64,000 nt of DNA from Bifidobacterium ramosum (GCF_009299505.1 NZ_WBSM01000012.1:46467-110466), one strand, 5' to 3'; positions 41,447 through 51,307 are shown, counted from the first letter of the stretch. The notes: a model not told the origin generated them from the sequence alone. Numbers and translations: made by a program.

Positions 41447-43057
41447 CTATTTGACGGCCTGGTCGTAGTACTTCTGCCAGATCGCGATGTTCTCCTCGAG
41501 ACCGAGCGTGGGTTCGGCGATGTTCTTGAGGTACGTGTTCCATTCCTTGTCGATGCCGCCGCGCTGCACCCACTTCGCCAGCTGGTTGTTGGCGTAGTTG
41601 CCGATGGACGTGTTGTTGTCCGACAGGGTGTCGAGGTCGTCGCTGCTGGGGCGTACGTAGATCGGGATCACGTCGCCGGTCGGATCGACGCGGTTCAATG
41701 CATCCTCGACGGCCTTGTTGGCTTCGGTCACCTGATCGGCGTTGTCGTCGTTGACGATGGTCGCGTCGTCCGGCACCCATCCGGCGAATCGGTCCTGCAA
41801 TGCGATGGCTCGCGTGTCGGGGTATTCGGCGTACGCCTTCTCACGGTCGATGGTGTACGTGTGATTGCCGTCGTCGGACAGCGTGGTCGGAATGGAACCG
41901 AAGTAGCCTTCGACCGACAGTTTCTCGCCATACATCGCGTTGACGATCTTGTAGACGGCCTGCTTGTTCGCGGCCTTCGGGCTGACGGACAGGCTGTAGG
42001 CGAATTCGGTGGCGTCCTGCGAATAATCCCATTTCACGTCCGATTCGGGCGTGGATGCCGTCTTCTTGAGCGGCGGGACACTCACGTATTGATTGGCCAG
42101 ACTGTTGCCGTACTCGCTGTATGCGGACCAGCCGAACGTGACGCCGGTCAGTGCGGTCTTGCCGTCGTTGACCGTCTGCGCGACGTACTGCGAGTCGTCG
42201 CGGGTGAACGTGTCCTTCGGGATCAGTCTTTCGGCCACGAGTCCGTGCAGGAAGGAGATAACGTCCTTGAGTTCCTCGGACGTGTAGTAGCTTTTCACCT
42301 TGCCGTCCTGCACGTAGTAGCCTTGAGAGGACGCGCTCGAGCCCATGAAGTTGGTGACGACGCCGGACGAGTTGAGCAGCACCAGTGGACTCCAGAGGCC
42401 GAAGCCGAGGCTTCGGATGTTCATCGGGATCTCGTCGGCCTTTCCGTTGCCGTTGGGGTCTTTGGTCTTGAACGCCTCGAGCACGGTCTTGAGTTCATCC
42501 CACGTGGTCGGCATCTTCAGCCCGAGTTTGTCGAGCCATTGCTTGTTGATGAACATGTGCGTGGCGGAGACGCGGTAGCCCTTGCCGCGGTCGGACGGCA
42601 GGAGTTTGATCTGTCCGTCGCTGTTCTCGGCCATCTTGCGGGCCACCGGATGCGCCTCGAAGAACGCTTGGACGTTCGGTAGCTCGTCGAGATGCGCGCC
42701 GATGTCCTCGAACTGGTTCGGATACCGGCTCACGTCGGTGGGATCGTACAGGGTCAGGCCGATGTCCGGAAAATCGTTGGCGACCATTTTCGGAGCCTTC
42801 TGCTGACCCCATGAACTGTCGGCGATCTCCTCCCAGTCGATGGTGCAGTCGCAGGCCGTCTCCAGCTGCTTGGAATATTCAGTGTCCTTCATCGGATTGT
42901 CGGTGACGTTGCGACGCACGCGGATGGTGACGATCGGCCTGCCGTCCGCATCGACGGTGGGCTTGCTGTTGCCGCATCCCGCCAGCGGCACGCACAGCGC
43001 GACCGCGGTCATCGCGGACGCCATGATCCTACGGATGCGCAAACTACGGCGTTCCAT
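41447..43057 (-). CDS. Extracellular solute-binding lipoprotein of the CUT1 importer
   Basis: A 536-residue lipoprotein. A basic N-terminus, a hydrophobic stretch and the lipobox LAGC (Cys28) direct it to the outer face of the membrane. The length and DFPDIGLTLYDP-type start fit the large LplA-like family 1 binding proteins that capture oligosaccharides. AAGGAG precedes the ATG. Two tandem GGCAATCGATTGCC palindromes lie 100 bp upstream. It heads the importer operon. Confidence 0.9.
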   Translation of the reverse strand: MERRSLRIRRIMASAMTAVALCVPLAGCGNSKPTVDADGRPIVTIRVRRNVTDNPMKDTEYSKQLETACDCTIDWEEIADSSWGQQKAPKMVANDFPDIGLTLYDPTDVSRYPNQFEDIGAHLDELPNVQAFFEAHPVARKMAENSDGQIKLLPSDRGKGYRVSATHMFINKQWLDKLGLKMPTTWDELKTVLEAFKTKDPNGNGKADEIPMNIRSLGFGLWSPLVLLNSSGVVTNFMGSSASSQGYYVQDGKVKSYYTSEELKDVISFLHGLVAERLIPKDTFTRDDSQYVAQTVNDGKTALTGVTFGWSAYSEYGNSLANQYVSVPPLKKTASTPESDVKWDYSQDATEFAYSLSVSPKAANKQAVYKIVNAMYGEKLSVEGYFGSIPTTLSDDGNHTYTIDREKAYAEYPDTRAIALQDRFAGWVPDDATIVNDDNADQVTEANKAVEDALNRVDPTGDVIPIYVRPSSDDLDTLSDNNTSIGNYANNQLAKWVQRGGIDKEWNTYLKNIAEPTLGLEENIAIWQKYYDQAVK

Positions 43058-43156
43058 AAGTCTCCTTACATTGATTCTCTTCCGCCGGAGGACTCAACCA
43101 CTTCATTGTCGATGACCTTCAGCTTTGCCGTCCTCGGATAGCAGAAAATATATCAC

Positions 43157-43184
43157 GGCAATCGATTGCCGGCAATCGATTGCC
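43157..43184. promoter_or_regulatory. Two abutting LacI-type operators
   Basis: GGCAATCGATTGCC occurs twice with no gap (43157-43170 and 43171-43184). Each is a perfect palindrome, unlike the AAGCGCTT sites elsewhere, so a different LacI protein should read it. Confidence 0.8.
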
Positions 43185-43351
43185 ATTCGGCGTGTCGAAC
43201 CGCTTCGACGCATGAATCGGAAAAAGCAACAAACAAAACAACGACGTCATCGCCCTTCTTCAACAGGCATACGACGACGAACGGCTGAGGAAGGGCCGAG
43301 CAGACATTCTCTGTTCCGGTTCTTCCCTCCCCTAACTTCTTCCTCTCCCCT

Positions 43352-43401
43352 AACGGACATACAGCCGATCCCATCCCGGTTTTCGGCTGTATGTCCGTCG
43401 A
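43352..43401. repeat. Hairpin family H, copy 6
   Basis: TAACGGACATACAGCCGA pairs with TCGGCTGTATGTCCGTCG. It lies 11 bp after the padR stop codon and may serve as its terminator. Confidence 0.9.
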
Positions 43402-43412
43402 AGTTTGGAACG

Positions 43413-43946
43413 CTACTGCTCCTCGATGCCGAGCATCGTGCGCAGCCACGTCAGCTCCGCGGCGATCTGCGCGTCGTGCACGGCGACAATGCCGCGCCGA
43501 TACGGATCATCCAGCCGATCGAACGGAATCGGATGGCCGGCGTCGCAGTAGAAGAAATGGATGTCGCCACCGTTCAGCACGTCGTAACGTCGGCGCAGCA
43601 CCGCGTCACGATCGGCTTTGTCCGGCACCACGGACAGGAACGTGAGCACCACCGTCCATCGCGTGAAATCGGTGACGTCGAAACCGTCCGCGGTCTTCAA
43701 CGCGTCGATGAGACGCGCGCGGCCGGCGTCCAGCAACGTGAACAGACGACGCTGCCGACCGTCGCGCATCTCGGAGCATTCCTCGATCAGCCCGGCCTCG
43801 ACGAGACGGGTCGTCGCCGGGTAGATCGCGCCGTCGCTGAACTTGCGCGCATAACCCTGCAGCTGTTCCATCTTCTTACGCAGCTCGTAGCCACACATGG
43901 ACCGTTCCGCGAGGAATCCCAGAATCATCGTCTCGATCACACTCAT
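43413..43946 (-). CDS. PadR-family regulator paired with MATE
   Basis: A 177-residue regulator. LGFLAERSMCGYELRKKMEQ matches the padR at 36951 almost word for word, as does TRWTVVLTFLSVVPDKADRDAVLRRR (its first 20 residues shown in part) in the dimer region. The ATG at 43946 is preferred over 43976 by this alignment. It follows the MATE gene on the same strand, so pump and regulator are likely co-transcribed. Confidence 0.85.
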   Translation of the reverse strand: MSVIETMILGFLAERSMCGYELRKKMEQLQGYARKFSDGAIYPATTRLVEAGLIEECSEMRDGRQRRLFTLLDAGRARLIDALKTADGFDVTDFTRWTVVLTFLSVVPDKADRDAVLRRRYDVLNGGDIHFFYCDAGHPIPFDRLDDPYRRGIVAVHDAQIAAELTWLRTMLGIEEQ

Positions 43947-44048
43947 ACGGTTCAGTATATCGTTGCACAATGCCACGTTTCGACATATTCGCGGCCGGCG
44001 TGACGGCCGATACGATCACCACGACAGCGTCGGCCGATGCGGCGCCGA

Positions 44049-45413
44049 CTACCGCAGCCCCCGCAGAATCCGGCGCAGCACCGGAATGGTCACCGCGCAC
44101 GACAGCACATCCGACACCGACTGCGCCATCTCCACGCCGAGCACGCCGAGGAAATGCGGCAGGATCAGCACGACCGGCGCGAGGAACAACCCCATGCGGC
44201 ACACCGCCAGGAACGACGCGATGCCGGTCTTGCCCATCGTCTGCGTGATCATGTTGCCCATCATGTTCACGCCGTTGACCATCACCGTGACGCACTGGAA
44301 GTGCAGCGCGGCCACGCCGACCGCGACCACGGCCGGGTCGGAGCGGAAGATCTCGACCAGCTGCGGCGCGAACGCCCACACGAGCGCGCCGATCACCATG
44401 AGTACCACGGTCGACAGCCGCACGCAGAACCAGAACGCCTCCCGAACGCGCCCGTAGAGCCCGGCGCCGTAATTGTAGCCGCACACCGGCTGGAAGCCTT
44501 GGCCAAGGCCGATGATGACCGAGTTGGCGCCGAGCATGATGCGCATGACAATGGCCATGCCGGCGATGGCCGCGTCGCCGAACGGGTTGGCGGCGATGTT
44601 CACGCACGTGGTGGCGATGGAGCCGGCGCCCTGGCGGACGAGCGACGGCAGGCCGCCGCCGACGATCTCGCGCATGAGCAGCACGTCGGGGCGGCAGTTA
44701 CGCAACGACAGCTTCAGCACGCCGAACTTGCGGCTGAGCGTGGTGAGGATCGCGAAGCTGAGCGTCTGGCAGATACCGGTGGCGAGGCCGGCGCCGAAGA
44801 TGCCGAGATCGAGCACGAAGATGAACAGCGGGGCGAGCAGGAAGTTGAGCAGCGCGCCGGAGACGAGGCCGATCATGCCGAACGCGGACTGGCCTTGGTA
44901 GCGCAGCAGGCCGTTGAGCGCGAACGAACCGCACACGCAGGGCGCGGCGACGAGGATCGGCGTGAGGTATTGCACGGCGTACGGCGCGATCGTGGCGGTG
45001 GAGCCGAGCGCGACGACCAGCGGGCGCAGGGTGAGCAGTCCGATGATCGCGACGGCCAGCCCGCACAGGACGGCGCCGGCGAAGCCGACGGCGAGCAGGC
45101 GTGCGGCGCGATCGTTGTGCTGTTTGCCGAGTTCGCGGCTCATGGAGTTGCCTGAACCGTTGCCGAAGAAGAATCCGATGGCCTGCAGCACGGTCATGAT
45201 GGAGAAGGCGATGCCGATCGCGCCGGATTGCGCGGTGCCGAGCTGGCCGATGAAGAACGTGTCCGTGAGGTTGTACGCGGTGGTGACCAGATTCGAGATG
45301 ACGGCCGGAATGCACAGCCGCAGGATCAGCGGAGGGATCGGCTGGCCGGTCATCTGCCGGTATTTCGCGTCGGCGCTGGCCCGTGTGATCGTATGCATCT
45401 GTTTCTGCCCCAT
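44049..45413 (-). CDS. MATE-family multidrug efflux pump
   Basis: A 454-residue pump with 12 hydrophobic segments. AYNLTDTFFIGQLGTAQSGA and GLGQGFQPVCGYNYGAG are MATE hallmarks (MepA branch). It exports cationic drugs or metabolites in exchange for Na+ or H+. AAGGTAAC lies 9 bases before the ATG; a second ATG five codons later is possible. The downstream padR gene is the probable regulator. Confidence 0.9.
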   Translation of the reverse strand: MGQKQMHTITRASADAKYRQMTGQPIPPLILRLCIPAVISNLVTTAYNLTDTFFIGQLGTAQSGAIGIAFSIMTVLQAIGFFFGNGSGNSMSRELGKQHNDRAARLLAVGFAGAVLCGLAVAIIGLLTLRPLVVALGSTATIAPYAVQYLTPILVAAPCVCGSFALNGLLRYQGQSAFGMIGLVSGALLNFLLAPLFIFVLDLGIFGAGLATGICQTLSFAILTTLSRKFGVLKLSLRNCRPDVLLMREIVGGGLPSLVRQGAGSIATTCVNIAANPFGDAAIAGMAIVMRIMLGANSVIIGLGQGFQPVCGYNYGAGLYGRVREAFWFCVRLSTVVLMVIGALVWAFAPQLVEIFRSDPAVVAVGVAALHFQCVTVMVNGVNMMGNMITQTMGKTGIASFLAVCRMGLFLAPVVLILPHFLGVLGVEMAQSVSDVLSCAVTIPVLRRILRGLR

Positions 45414-45470
45414 GTGGCGTTACCTTACTCGCGGGCGGGGTCGTATCCACGGATCGGGGCGCGCGTGCGC

Positions 45471-45797
45471 TCAGGACAGGCGCGACTGCACCAGACGGTT
45501 GAGCGACACGCCTTGCTCGGCGGCTTCGATGGTCAGCCGACGATGGACCTCCGGCGGCACGCGGACCATGATATGGCCGGAATAGTGGCGATCCTCGAAC
45601 GGCTCGGGCACATCCTGGCCCTTGCTGCGCATGGCCGCGACACGTTCGGCCGCCAGCACGCGCAGGCCGGACAGCGCATCCACCGACGAGCGCGCGATGA
45701 ACCGCAGTCCGGGGAGTTCCGCCACCGTGGCGACGAAGCCGTCATCGTCGTTCGACCAGTGGATGCGGTACACGTACCGATCGCTTTCATCCGCCAT
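45471..45797 (-). CDS. HicB-like antitoxin (solitary)
   Basis: A 108-residue protein. The N-terminal half is the HicB partial RNase H-like fold (YRIHWSNDDDGFVATVAELP) and the C-terminal half a ribbon-helix-helix (VPPEVHRRLTIEAAEQGVSL). GGGAGGTG precedes the ATG at 45797. No hicA toxin gene is found on either side: upstream lies only the divergent region and downstream the MATE gene. It may act as a lone regulator. Confidence 0.8.
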   Translation of the reverse strand: MADESDRYVYRIHWSNDDDGFVATVAELPGLRFIARSSVDALSGLRVLAAERVAAMRSKGQDVPEPFEDRHYSGHIMVRVPPEVHRRLTIEAAEQGVSLNRLVQSRLS

Positions 45798-45915
45798 TGC
45801 GCACCTCCCTGACGCCGTCATCACCGCTGTCACCGCCACCATATCGCATGCCGACGCCGACCGGCACCGGCCGCGACACGCACCACCACATGATCGAACA
45901 TATGTACGAGCTTTA

Positions 45916-45935
45916 TGATATCACTATTGATATCA
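45916..45935. promoter_or_regulatory. Paired TGATATCA palindromes
   Basis: TGATATCA occurs twice with four bases between (45916-45923 and 45928-45935), so the centres are 12 bp apart. They lie between the hicB-like gene and the divergent unknown gene and could be operators for the RHH domain of the HicB-like protein. Confidence 0.5.
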
Positions 45936-45971
45936 CCACAACGGAGTGCAGGTCCGGCGAAAGGAGTGACC

Positions 45972-47306
45972 ATGGCAACCTCGACTCTGTATGCGCCCGA
46001 GGTGGACGGGCTGACGCGCATCGGCAACGCGCATGCGCCGGATCTGATTCTGCCGCTGGGCATGCTGGCGCAGACGCTGATCGCGCTGCTGCGCAACATC
46101 GTGCCGGTCGGCGGGCTGCGTTCGCTGTGGATCGAATCGGAACGAGGGCCGATCGAGGCGTTCGGCACCTACGAGACACTGCACGACCAAGGTCTGTTCG
46201 ACACGTATGCCGAGTTCGAGGATCACTGGCACGCCTGTTATCCGTCCAACCGGAAGTGGTATCGGATCACGTACGACGAACGCGGGGACGCGCCGCGGTT
46301 GTCCGTCAACGACCGGTTCGCCGTGCGGTTCGTCGCGGACGCACCGGAATGTTCGGATCCGGCGTTCGCGATGCAGCTGCTGTCGTGGCTGGTCAAGGGC
46401 GCCGAAACGTGCGTCCGGCAGTGCGCGCAAGGCACGTATAACGAGCGGATCAGCGAACAGCTGCCGTTCGACATGCGCATGGGCGTGCTGTCAAGAAAGG
46501 CGTATTGGTCGATTTTCCCGGAAAGCCGCGAGTATGTCCGGCGCATGGTGCGTGACAAGGACATCGACCGGTTCGTCGCGCTGTTCGGTGGCGAGGGCCG
46601 GCAGGGCGGCGTTCACGTCGATGGCCCGCTCGGCATGCCGGCGGCCGGAACGACGGACGGCTTGCCGACGATGAGCGTGAACGACTACTTGCACGTGTGC
46701 CGCACCACATATCTGGCGTTGGGATTGTCCGAACCCATGACCGATGCCACGCCGGCGGATTGGCATGCCGCATACGCGAATCCCGTGGGCCGGTCGATGG
46801 CGGCCCTCGATCGGGACGATCCGAAGGAATTCGCCTCGTGGATTGCCGACGGGCGGGATGACGGGCATACGTGGGAGATCGCGCCCGGCCCCGGTTTTTC
46901 GTGGTTCACTTTGACGCCGGTGCGTCGCGACGACCGGTGGCTGCTGGAGTTGCGCAGTGCGGCGTATCCGATGTGCGCCGATACGATTCGGCTGGCGCTG
47001 CTGCTGCACGACACCGGGTTGCCGGTGACGGTGCCGAACGCTCGCGAGCTGGCCAACACGGTGCGTGGCGACGACAGCATCGGCATCCTGCCGCATTATC
47101 TGATGCCGCCGTATGACGACGTGGCGTTTCCGGACGCCGCGGTCACCGAATACATCGCATTGCCATATGAACGTATGAAGGAGGTGATATTGCACGCACG
47201 GTGGTATCCGGTCGAGGAGGTTCGGTTATTCGACCAGACCGCGGAGGAGCCGGTCGACGATGTGCCTGCCGTCACCGGTCGTGGATGTCCAGATACCGGC
47301 CGGTGA
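45972..47306 (+). CDS. Protein of unknown function, 444 residues
   Basis: I do not recognise this family. The protein is soluble, with no signal peptide or membrane helix. It is rich in Trp and Tyr (WYRITYDERGDAPRLSVNDR, then WFTLTPVRRDDRWLLELRS), and ends with a His-containing segment (VILHARWYPVEEVRLF). AAAGGAG lies 6 bases before the ATG at 45972. Its end overlaps the convergent uvrA-like gene by 35 bp. The paired TGATATCA sites lie just upstream. Confidence 0.75.
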   Translation: MATSTLYAPEVDGLTRIGNAHAPDLILPLGMLAQTLIALLRNIVPVGGLRSLWIESERGPIEAFGTYETLHDQGLFDTYAEFEDHWHACYPSNRKWYRITYDERGDAPRLSVNDRFAVRFVADAPECSDPAFAMQLLSWLVKGAETCVRQCAQGTYNERISEQLPFDMRMGVLSRKAYWSIFPESREYVRRMVRDKDIDRFVALFGGEGRQGGVHVDGPLGMPAAGTTDGLPTMSVNDYLHVCRTTYLALGLSEPMTDATPADWHAAYANPVGRSMAALDRDDPKEFASWIADGRDDGHTWEIAPGPGFSWFTLTPVRRDDRWLLELRSAAYPMCADTIRLALLLHDTGLPVTVPNARELANTVRGDDSIGILPHYLMPPYDDVAFPDAAVTEYIALPYERMKEVILHARWYPVEEVRLFDQTAEEPVDDVPAVTGRGCPDTGR

Positions 47307-49803
47307 TGCTGGCGGCGTCGGCGGCGATCTGTTCGGGAGTGCCGGTGGCGACGATGCGCCCGCCCGCTTCGCCGCCGCCGGGGCCCATGTCGATGACGTA
47401 GTCGGCGTTGGCGATCATGTCGAGATCGTGTTCGATGACCACGACGGTGGCACCGGCGGCGACCAGCCGGTCGAATACGCGCAGGAGCACGCGTACGTCA
47501 AGCGGATGCAGGCCGATGGTCGGCTCGTCGAAGACGAACACGGCGTCGGACTGGGCCTTGCCCATTTCGCTGGCGAGCTTCAATCGTTGCGCCTCACCGC
47601 CCGAAAGGGCCGGCGTCGGTTCGCCGAGGGTGAGATATCCCAGGCCCAGCTCATGCAGCGTGCTGAGCCGCGCATGGACGGTGCGCAGGTCGCCGGTCGC
47701 GGCCAGCGCCTCGTCGACGCTCATCGACATGAGCTGCGGCAGACTGAGTTCGCGCCCGTCTTTGGCACGGCGACGAATGTCGGACGCCGCTGGGGCGTAC
47801 CGGCTGCCGCCGCAGTCGGGGCAGGTGATGTCCACGTCCGGCAGGAACTGCACGTCCAGCGAGATCATGCCGGTGCCGTCGCAGGTCGGGCAACGCAGAC
47901 GGCCGGTGTTGTAGGAGAAGTCGCCGGCCTTGTAGCCGGCGGCCTTGGCCTGTTCGCACCGCGCGTAGGCGCGTCGCAGATCGTCGTGGACGCCGGCGTA
48001 GGTGGCGACGGTGGAGCGGACGTTCGCGCCGATCGGCGTCGCGTCGATGAGGTTCGCCCGTCGTATGCCATCCGCACTGATCGCATGCACATGCGGCGGC
48101 AGTGCGGTCCCGTCCGCTGCGGCCCGCAGCGCCGGAATAAGCGTTTCGAGCACCAACGTGGTCTTGCCCGAGCCGGAGACGCCCGTCACCGTCACCAACC
48201 GCCCGCGGGGAATATCGACCGACAACGGCTTGACGGTATGCAAGGCGCCGGTCGACAGGTGAATGCGGCCGACACCGAACATGTGGCCGGGCTCAACCCG
48301 GGCGCGCACGCGGGTCTGGCCGTTCTCCCGCAGGAACGGCGCTATGCGGCTGCCGGGGTTCGTCTCCACGTCGGCGACGGAGCCCTGCGCGATCACCTGC
48401 CCGCCGTCGGCACCGGCCACCGGCCCCATTTCGATCAGATGGTCGGCGGCGGCGAGCACGCGCACGTCATGGTCGACTACCACCACGGAGTTGCCGTCCG
48501 CCACCAGATCGCGCATCACGCCGAGCAGTCCTTCGACGTTCGACGGGTGCAGGCCGATAGACGGTTCGTCGAGCACGTACAGCACGCCGGTGGTGCGGTT
48601 GCGCACGGCACGCGCCAGTTGCACGCGCTGGCGTTCGCCGGTGGACAGGGTCGAGCCGGCGCGCTCGAGCGACAGGTAGTCGAGACCGAGTTCGATCAGC
48701 CGTCGTGCCGTGTCGAGGAAGGATTCGCCGATGTTCGTGGCCATCGCGCGCATGTCGTCCGGCATGGTGGCGGGCACGCCGCGCACCCAGTCCACCGCTT
48801 CGGCCAGCGTCATCGCAGTGGCTTGGGCCAAGTCGATGCCGCGCACGTGCGGCGCACGAGCCTTGGCGCTCAGTCGCGTGCCGGCGCAGTCGCTGCAGGG
48901 ACGTTCTTCGAGGAATCGGGCGACGCGTTTGAGCCCTTTCTCGTCCTTGGCTTTGGCGAGCGCGTTCTCGACCGTATAAACGGCGTTGTAGTACGTGAAA
49001 TCCAGTTCGGCGAAGTCGTCGCCCTTCTTCGGCCGGTACAGGATGTGCTTTTTGACGGCCGGCCCGTTGAACACGATGTCGCGCTCCTCGGGAGTCAGGT
49101 CGCGGAACGGCACGTTGGTGCGCACGCCCATCGCGCCGCAGACCTGTTTCATGAGGTCCCACATCAGCGAACCCCACGGCAGCACCGCGCCGTCGTCGAT
49201 GGACTTGCTCTCGTCGGGTACCAACGCCGCACGGTTCACCACGCGCACGATGCCGGTGCCGGAGCAGGTCGAGCATGCGCCGCCGGAGTTGAAGGCGAGG
49301 TCTTCGGCGCCGGGCGCCCGGAACGACGCGCCGCAGCCGGTGCAGATGATCGGCAGGTCGGCGGCCACGTTGATCGTCGGCTCGTTGCGTGTCCCGCATT
49401 GCGGGCAGACGTGCGCGGCGCACCGCGAGAACAGCAGTCGCAGGCTGTTGAGCAGTTCGGTCATCGTGCCGAACGTCGACCGGATGCCGGGTACGCCGGG
49501 CCGCTGGTGCAACGCCAGCGCCGCCGGCACGTACCGCACGTCGTCCACCTGCGCGCGGCCGGCCTGCGTCAGCCGTCGCCGGGTATAGGTCGACAATGCC
49601 TCCAGATACCGCCGCGATCCCTCCGCATACAGCACGCCCAACGCCAGCGACGATTTGCCCGAACCGGACACGCCCGCGATGCCGACCAGTTCGTTCAGGG
49701 GAATGTCGACGTTAACATCCTTGAGATTGTGCACGCGCGCACCGCGCACCTCGATCGCGCGCGGCCGCCGTTCGACCGTGTCCGTATCCCGCATCGTCCC
49801 CAT
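47272..49803 (-). CDS. UvrA-like ABC ATPase, short form
   Basis: An 843-residue protein, about 100 shorter than housekeeping UvrA. It has two ABC modules (GVSGSGKSSLA and GVSGSGKTTL as Walker A, LSTGERQRV and LSGGEAQRL as signatures) and zinc-finger Cys pairs (CPQCG...CTGCG, CPTCDGTG...CPDCGG). Short UvrA2 proteins are linked to drug tolerance and damage by antibiotics rather than general repair. GGAGG lies five bases before the ATG at 49803; longer frames overlap the divergent MalY gene. No uvrB or uvrC is present. Confidence 0.85.
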   Translation of the reverse strand: MGTMRDTDTVERRPRAIEVRGARVHNLKDVNVDIPLNELVGIAGVSGSGKSSLALGVLYAEGSRRYLEALSTYTRRRLTQAGRAQVDDVRYVPAALALHQRPGVPGIRSTFGTMTELLNSLRLLFSRCAAHVCPQCGTRNEPTINVAADLPIICTGCGASFRAPGAEDLAFNSGGACSTCSGTGIVRVVNRAALVPDESKSIDDGAVLPWGSLMWDLMKQVCGAMGVRTNVPFRDLTPEERDIVFNGPAVKKHILYRPKKGDDFAELDFTYYNAVYTVENALAKAKDEKGLKRVARFLEERPCSDCAGTRLSAKARAPHVRGIDLAQATAMTLAEAVDWVRGVPATMPDDMRAMATNIGESFLDTARRLIELGLDYLSLERAGSTLSTGERQRVQLARAVRNRTTGVLYVLDEPSIGLHPSNVEGLLGVMRDLVADGNSVVVVDHDVRVLAAADHLIEMGPVAGADGGQVIAQGSVADVETNPGSRIAPFLRENGQTRVRARVEPGHMFGVGRIHLSTGALHTVKPLSVDIPRGRLVTVTGVSGSGKTTLVLETLIPALRAAADGTALPPHVHAISADGIRRANLIDATPIGANVRSTVATYAGVHDDLRRAYARCEQAKAAGYKAGDFSYNTGRLRCPTCDGTGMISLDVQFLPDVDITCPDCGGSRYAPAASDIRRRAKDGRELSLPQLMSMSVDEALAATGDLRTVHARLSTLHELGLGYLTLGEPTPALSGGEAQRLKLASEMGKAQSDAVFVFDEPTIGLHPLDVRVLLRVFDRLVAAGATVVVIEHDLDMIANADYVIDMGPGGGEAGGRIVATGTPEQIAADAASITGRYLDIHDR

Positions 49804-49945
49804 CGCTGCCTCCGATCGTCGTCGGAACCGCCCGCGCTCGCACGCACGCGGTTCCCATACTCCCCCACTGTAGGCCATACGCACCCGCGCCCACGGTTCG
49901 ACGCCGCCTTCGACTACGCTCGGTACCGTCAGAAAGGATGTTGGC

Positions 49946-51208
49946 ATGACCGTTGACTTCGATACGCCGGTGGACCGTTCCGGCACCGATTCGCTCAAGT
50001 GGGAGGAGGCCGGCGACGCGCTGCCCATGTGGGTGGCGGACATGGATTTCGCGACCGCGCCCGCGATCCGCGAGGCGCTGCAGCGCCGTTTCGACAACGG
50101 CGTGTTCGGCTATTCGATCGTGCCGGACGCGTGGGAACAGGCGTACGTCGACTGGTGGGGCACGCGGCATGGCCTCGTGATCGACCCGCAGTCGCTGATC
50201 TTCACGACGGGCGTGATTCCGGCGATCTCGAGCATGGTGCGCAAGCTCACCACGCCGGCCGAGAACGTGGTCATCCAGACGCCGGTCTACAACATCTTCT
50301 TCAATTCGATCCTCAACAACGGCCGCAACGCGCTCGAGTCGCAGCTCGCCTACGATGCCGTCGCCGGACGCTACACGATCGACTGGGCCGATCTCGAGGC
50401 GAAGCTCGCCGATCCGCAGACTTCGCTGATGATCCTGTGCAATCCGCACAATCCGACCGGTATGATCTGGGATCGCGCAACGCTGGCGCGGATCGGCGAC
50501 CTGTGCTGGGAGCATCACGTCACGGTGATCAGCGACGAGATCCACTGCGATCTGACCGATCCGGGCGCCGCGTACGTGCCGTTCGCGTCGGTAAACGAAC
50601 GGTGCGCGGCGATGTCGGTGACGTGCATGGCACCGACGAAGGCGTTCAACATCGCGGGGTTGCATACGGCGGCCGTGATGGTGCCCGATCCGACGCTGCG
50701 GCACAAGGTGTGGCGCGGGCTCAACACCGACGAGGTGGCCGAGCCGAATGCGTTCGCGATTCCGGCGGCGATCGCCGCGTTCGAGCATGGCGGCGAGTGG
50801 CTGGACGAATTGCGCGCGTATCTGGCCGATAACAAGCGCGAGGCGCGACGGATGATCGACGAATATAACAGTACCGCTTCGGCGGATCGACAGGTCACGT
50901 TGGTCAGCGGTCCGGCCACGTATCTGCTATGGCTTGACTGTGCCGCGTTCATCGGGACCGCCGGACGTTCTGCTGCTGATGACGACGCGGACGGCTTGCG
51001 GGACGACGGCACGCGGAGGACCGGCGGCCGGTTCGCCGATGCCACCGCATTGTGCGATTGGCTGCGTCGGGAGCATCGTGTGATGTTCTCGTCTGGCGTA
51101 TCGTTCGGCGGCAACGGGAGCCGGTTCATCCGCGTCAACGTCGCCTGCCCGCGATCGCAGATGCGAGAGGCATTCATCCGCCTGTTCGCCGCTCTCGTCA
51201 CGCTCTGA
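49946..51208 (+). CDS. MalY/PatB-family PLP-dependent lyase, second copy
   Basis: A 420-residue paralogue of the enzyme at 20515. LPMWVADMDFATAPAI is the family signature, CNPHNPTGMIW the substrate loop, and the PLP lysine is in APTKAFNIAG. It carries an insertion of about 35 charged residues (TAGRSAADDDADGLRDDGTR, split in part) near the C-terminus. It likely cleaves cystathionine or a related thioether. AAAGGA precedes the ATG. Confidence 0.85.
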   Translation: MTVDFDTPVDRSGTDSLKWEEAGDALPMWVADMDFATAPAIREALQRRFDNGVFGYSIVPDAWEQAYVDWWGTRHGLVIDPQSLIFTTGVIPAISSMVRKLTTPAENVVIQTPVYNIFFNSILNNGRNALESQLAYDAVAGRYTIDWADLEAKLADPQTSLMILCNPHNPTGMIWDRATLARIGDLCWEHHVTVISDEIHCDLTDPGAAYVPFASVNERCAAMSVTCMAPTKAFNIAGLHTAAVMVPDPTLRHKVWRGLNTDEVAEPNAFAIPAAIAAFEHGGEWLDELRAYLADNKREARRMIDEYNSTASADRQVTLVSGPATYLLWLDCAAFIGTAGRSAADDDADGLRDDGTRRTGGRFADATALCDWLRREHRVMFSSGVSFGGNGSRFIRVNVACPRSQMREAFIRLFAALVTL

Positions 51209-51307
51209 TATCCCGGTGCCCCGCCACGTCCGATATCCCAGCGTCCCGCCATGCTCTGATATTCCAGTGTCCCGCCATACTCTGATCTCCCAGTGCCCCG
51301 ATACCTC
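51205..51307. repeat. 26-bp tandem repeat overlapping the malY-like stop codon
   Basis: Four imperfect copies of CTGATATTCCAGTGTCCCGC... start at 51205, 51230, 51256 and 51282. The first begins inside the last codons of the gene. Confidence 0.8.

Noticed and set aside
47272..50097. A 941-residue UvrA starting at 50097
   Set aside because: The extension overlaps the divergent malY-like gene and has no UvrA similarity; GGAGG before 49803 marks the start.
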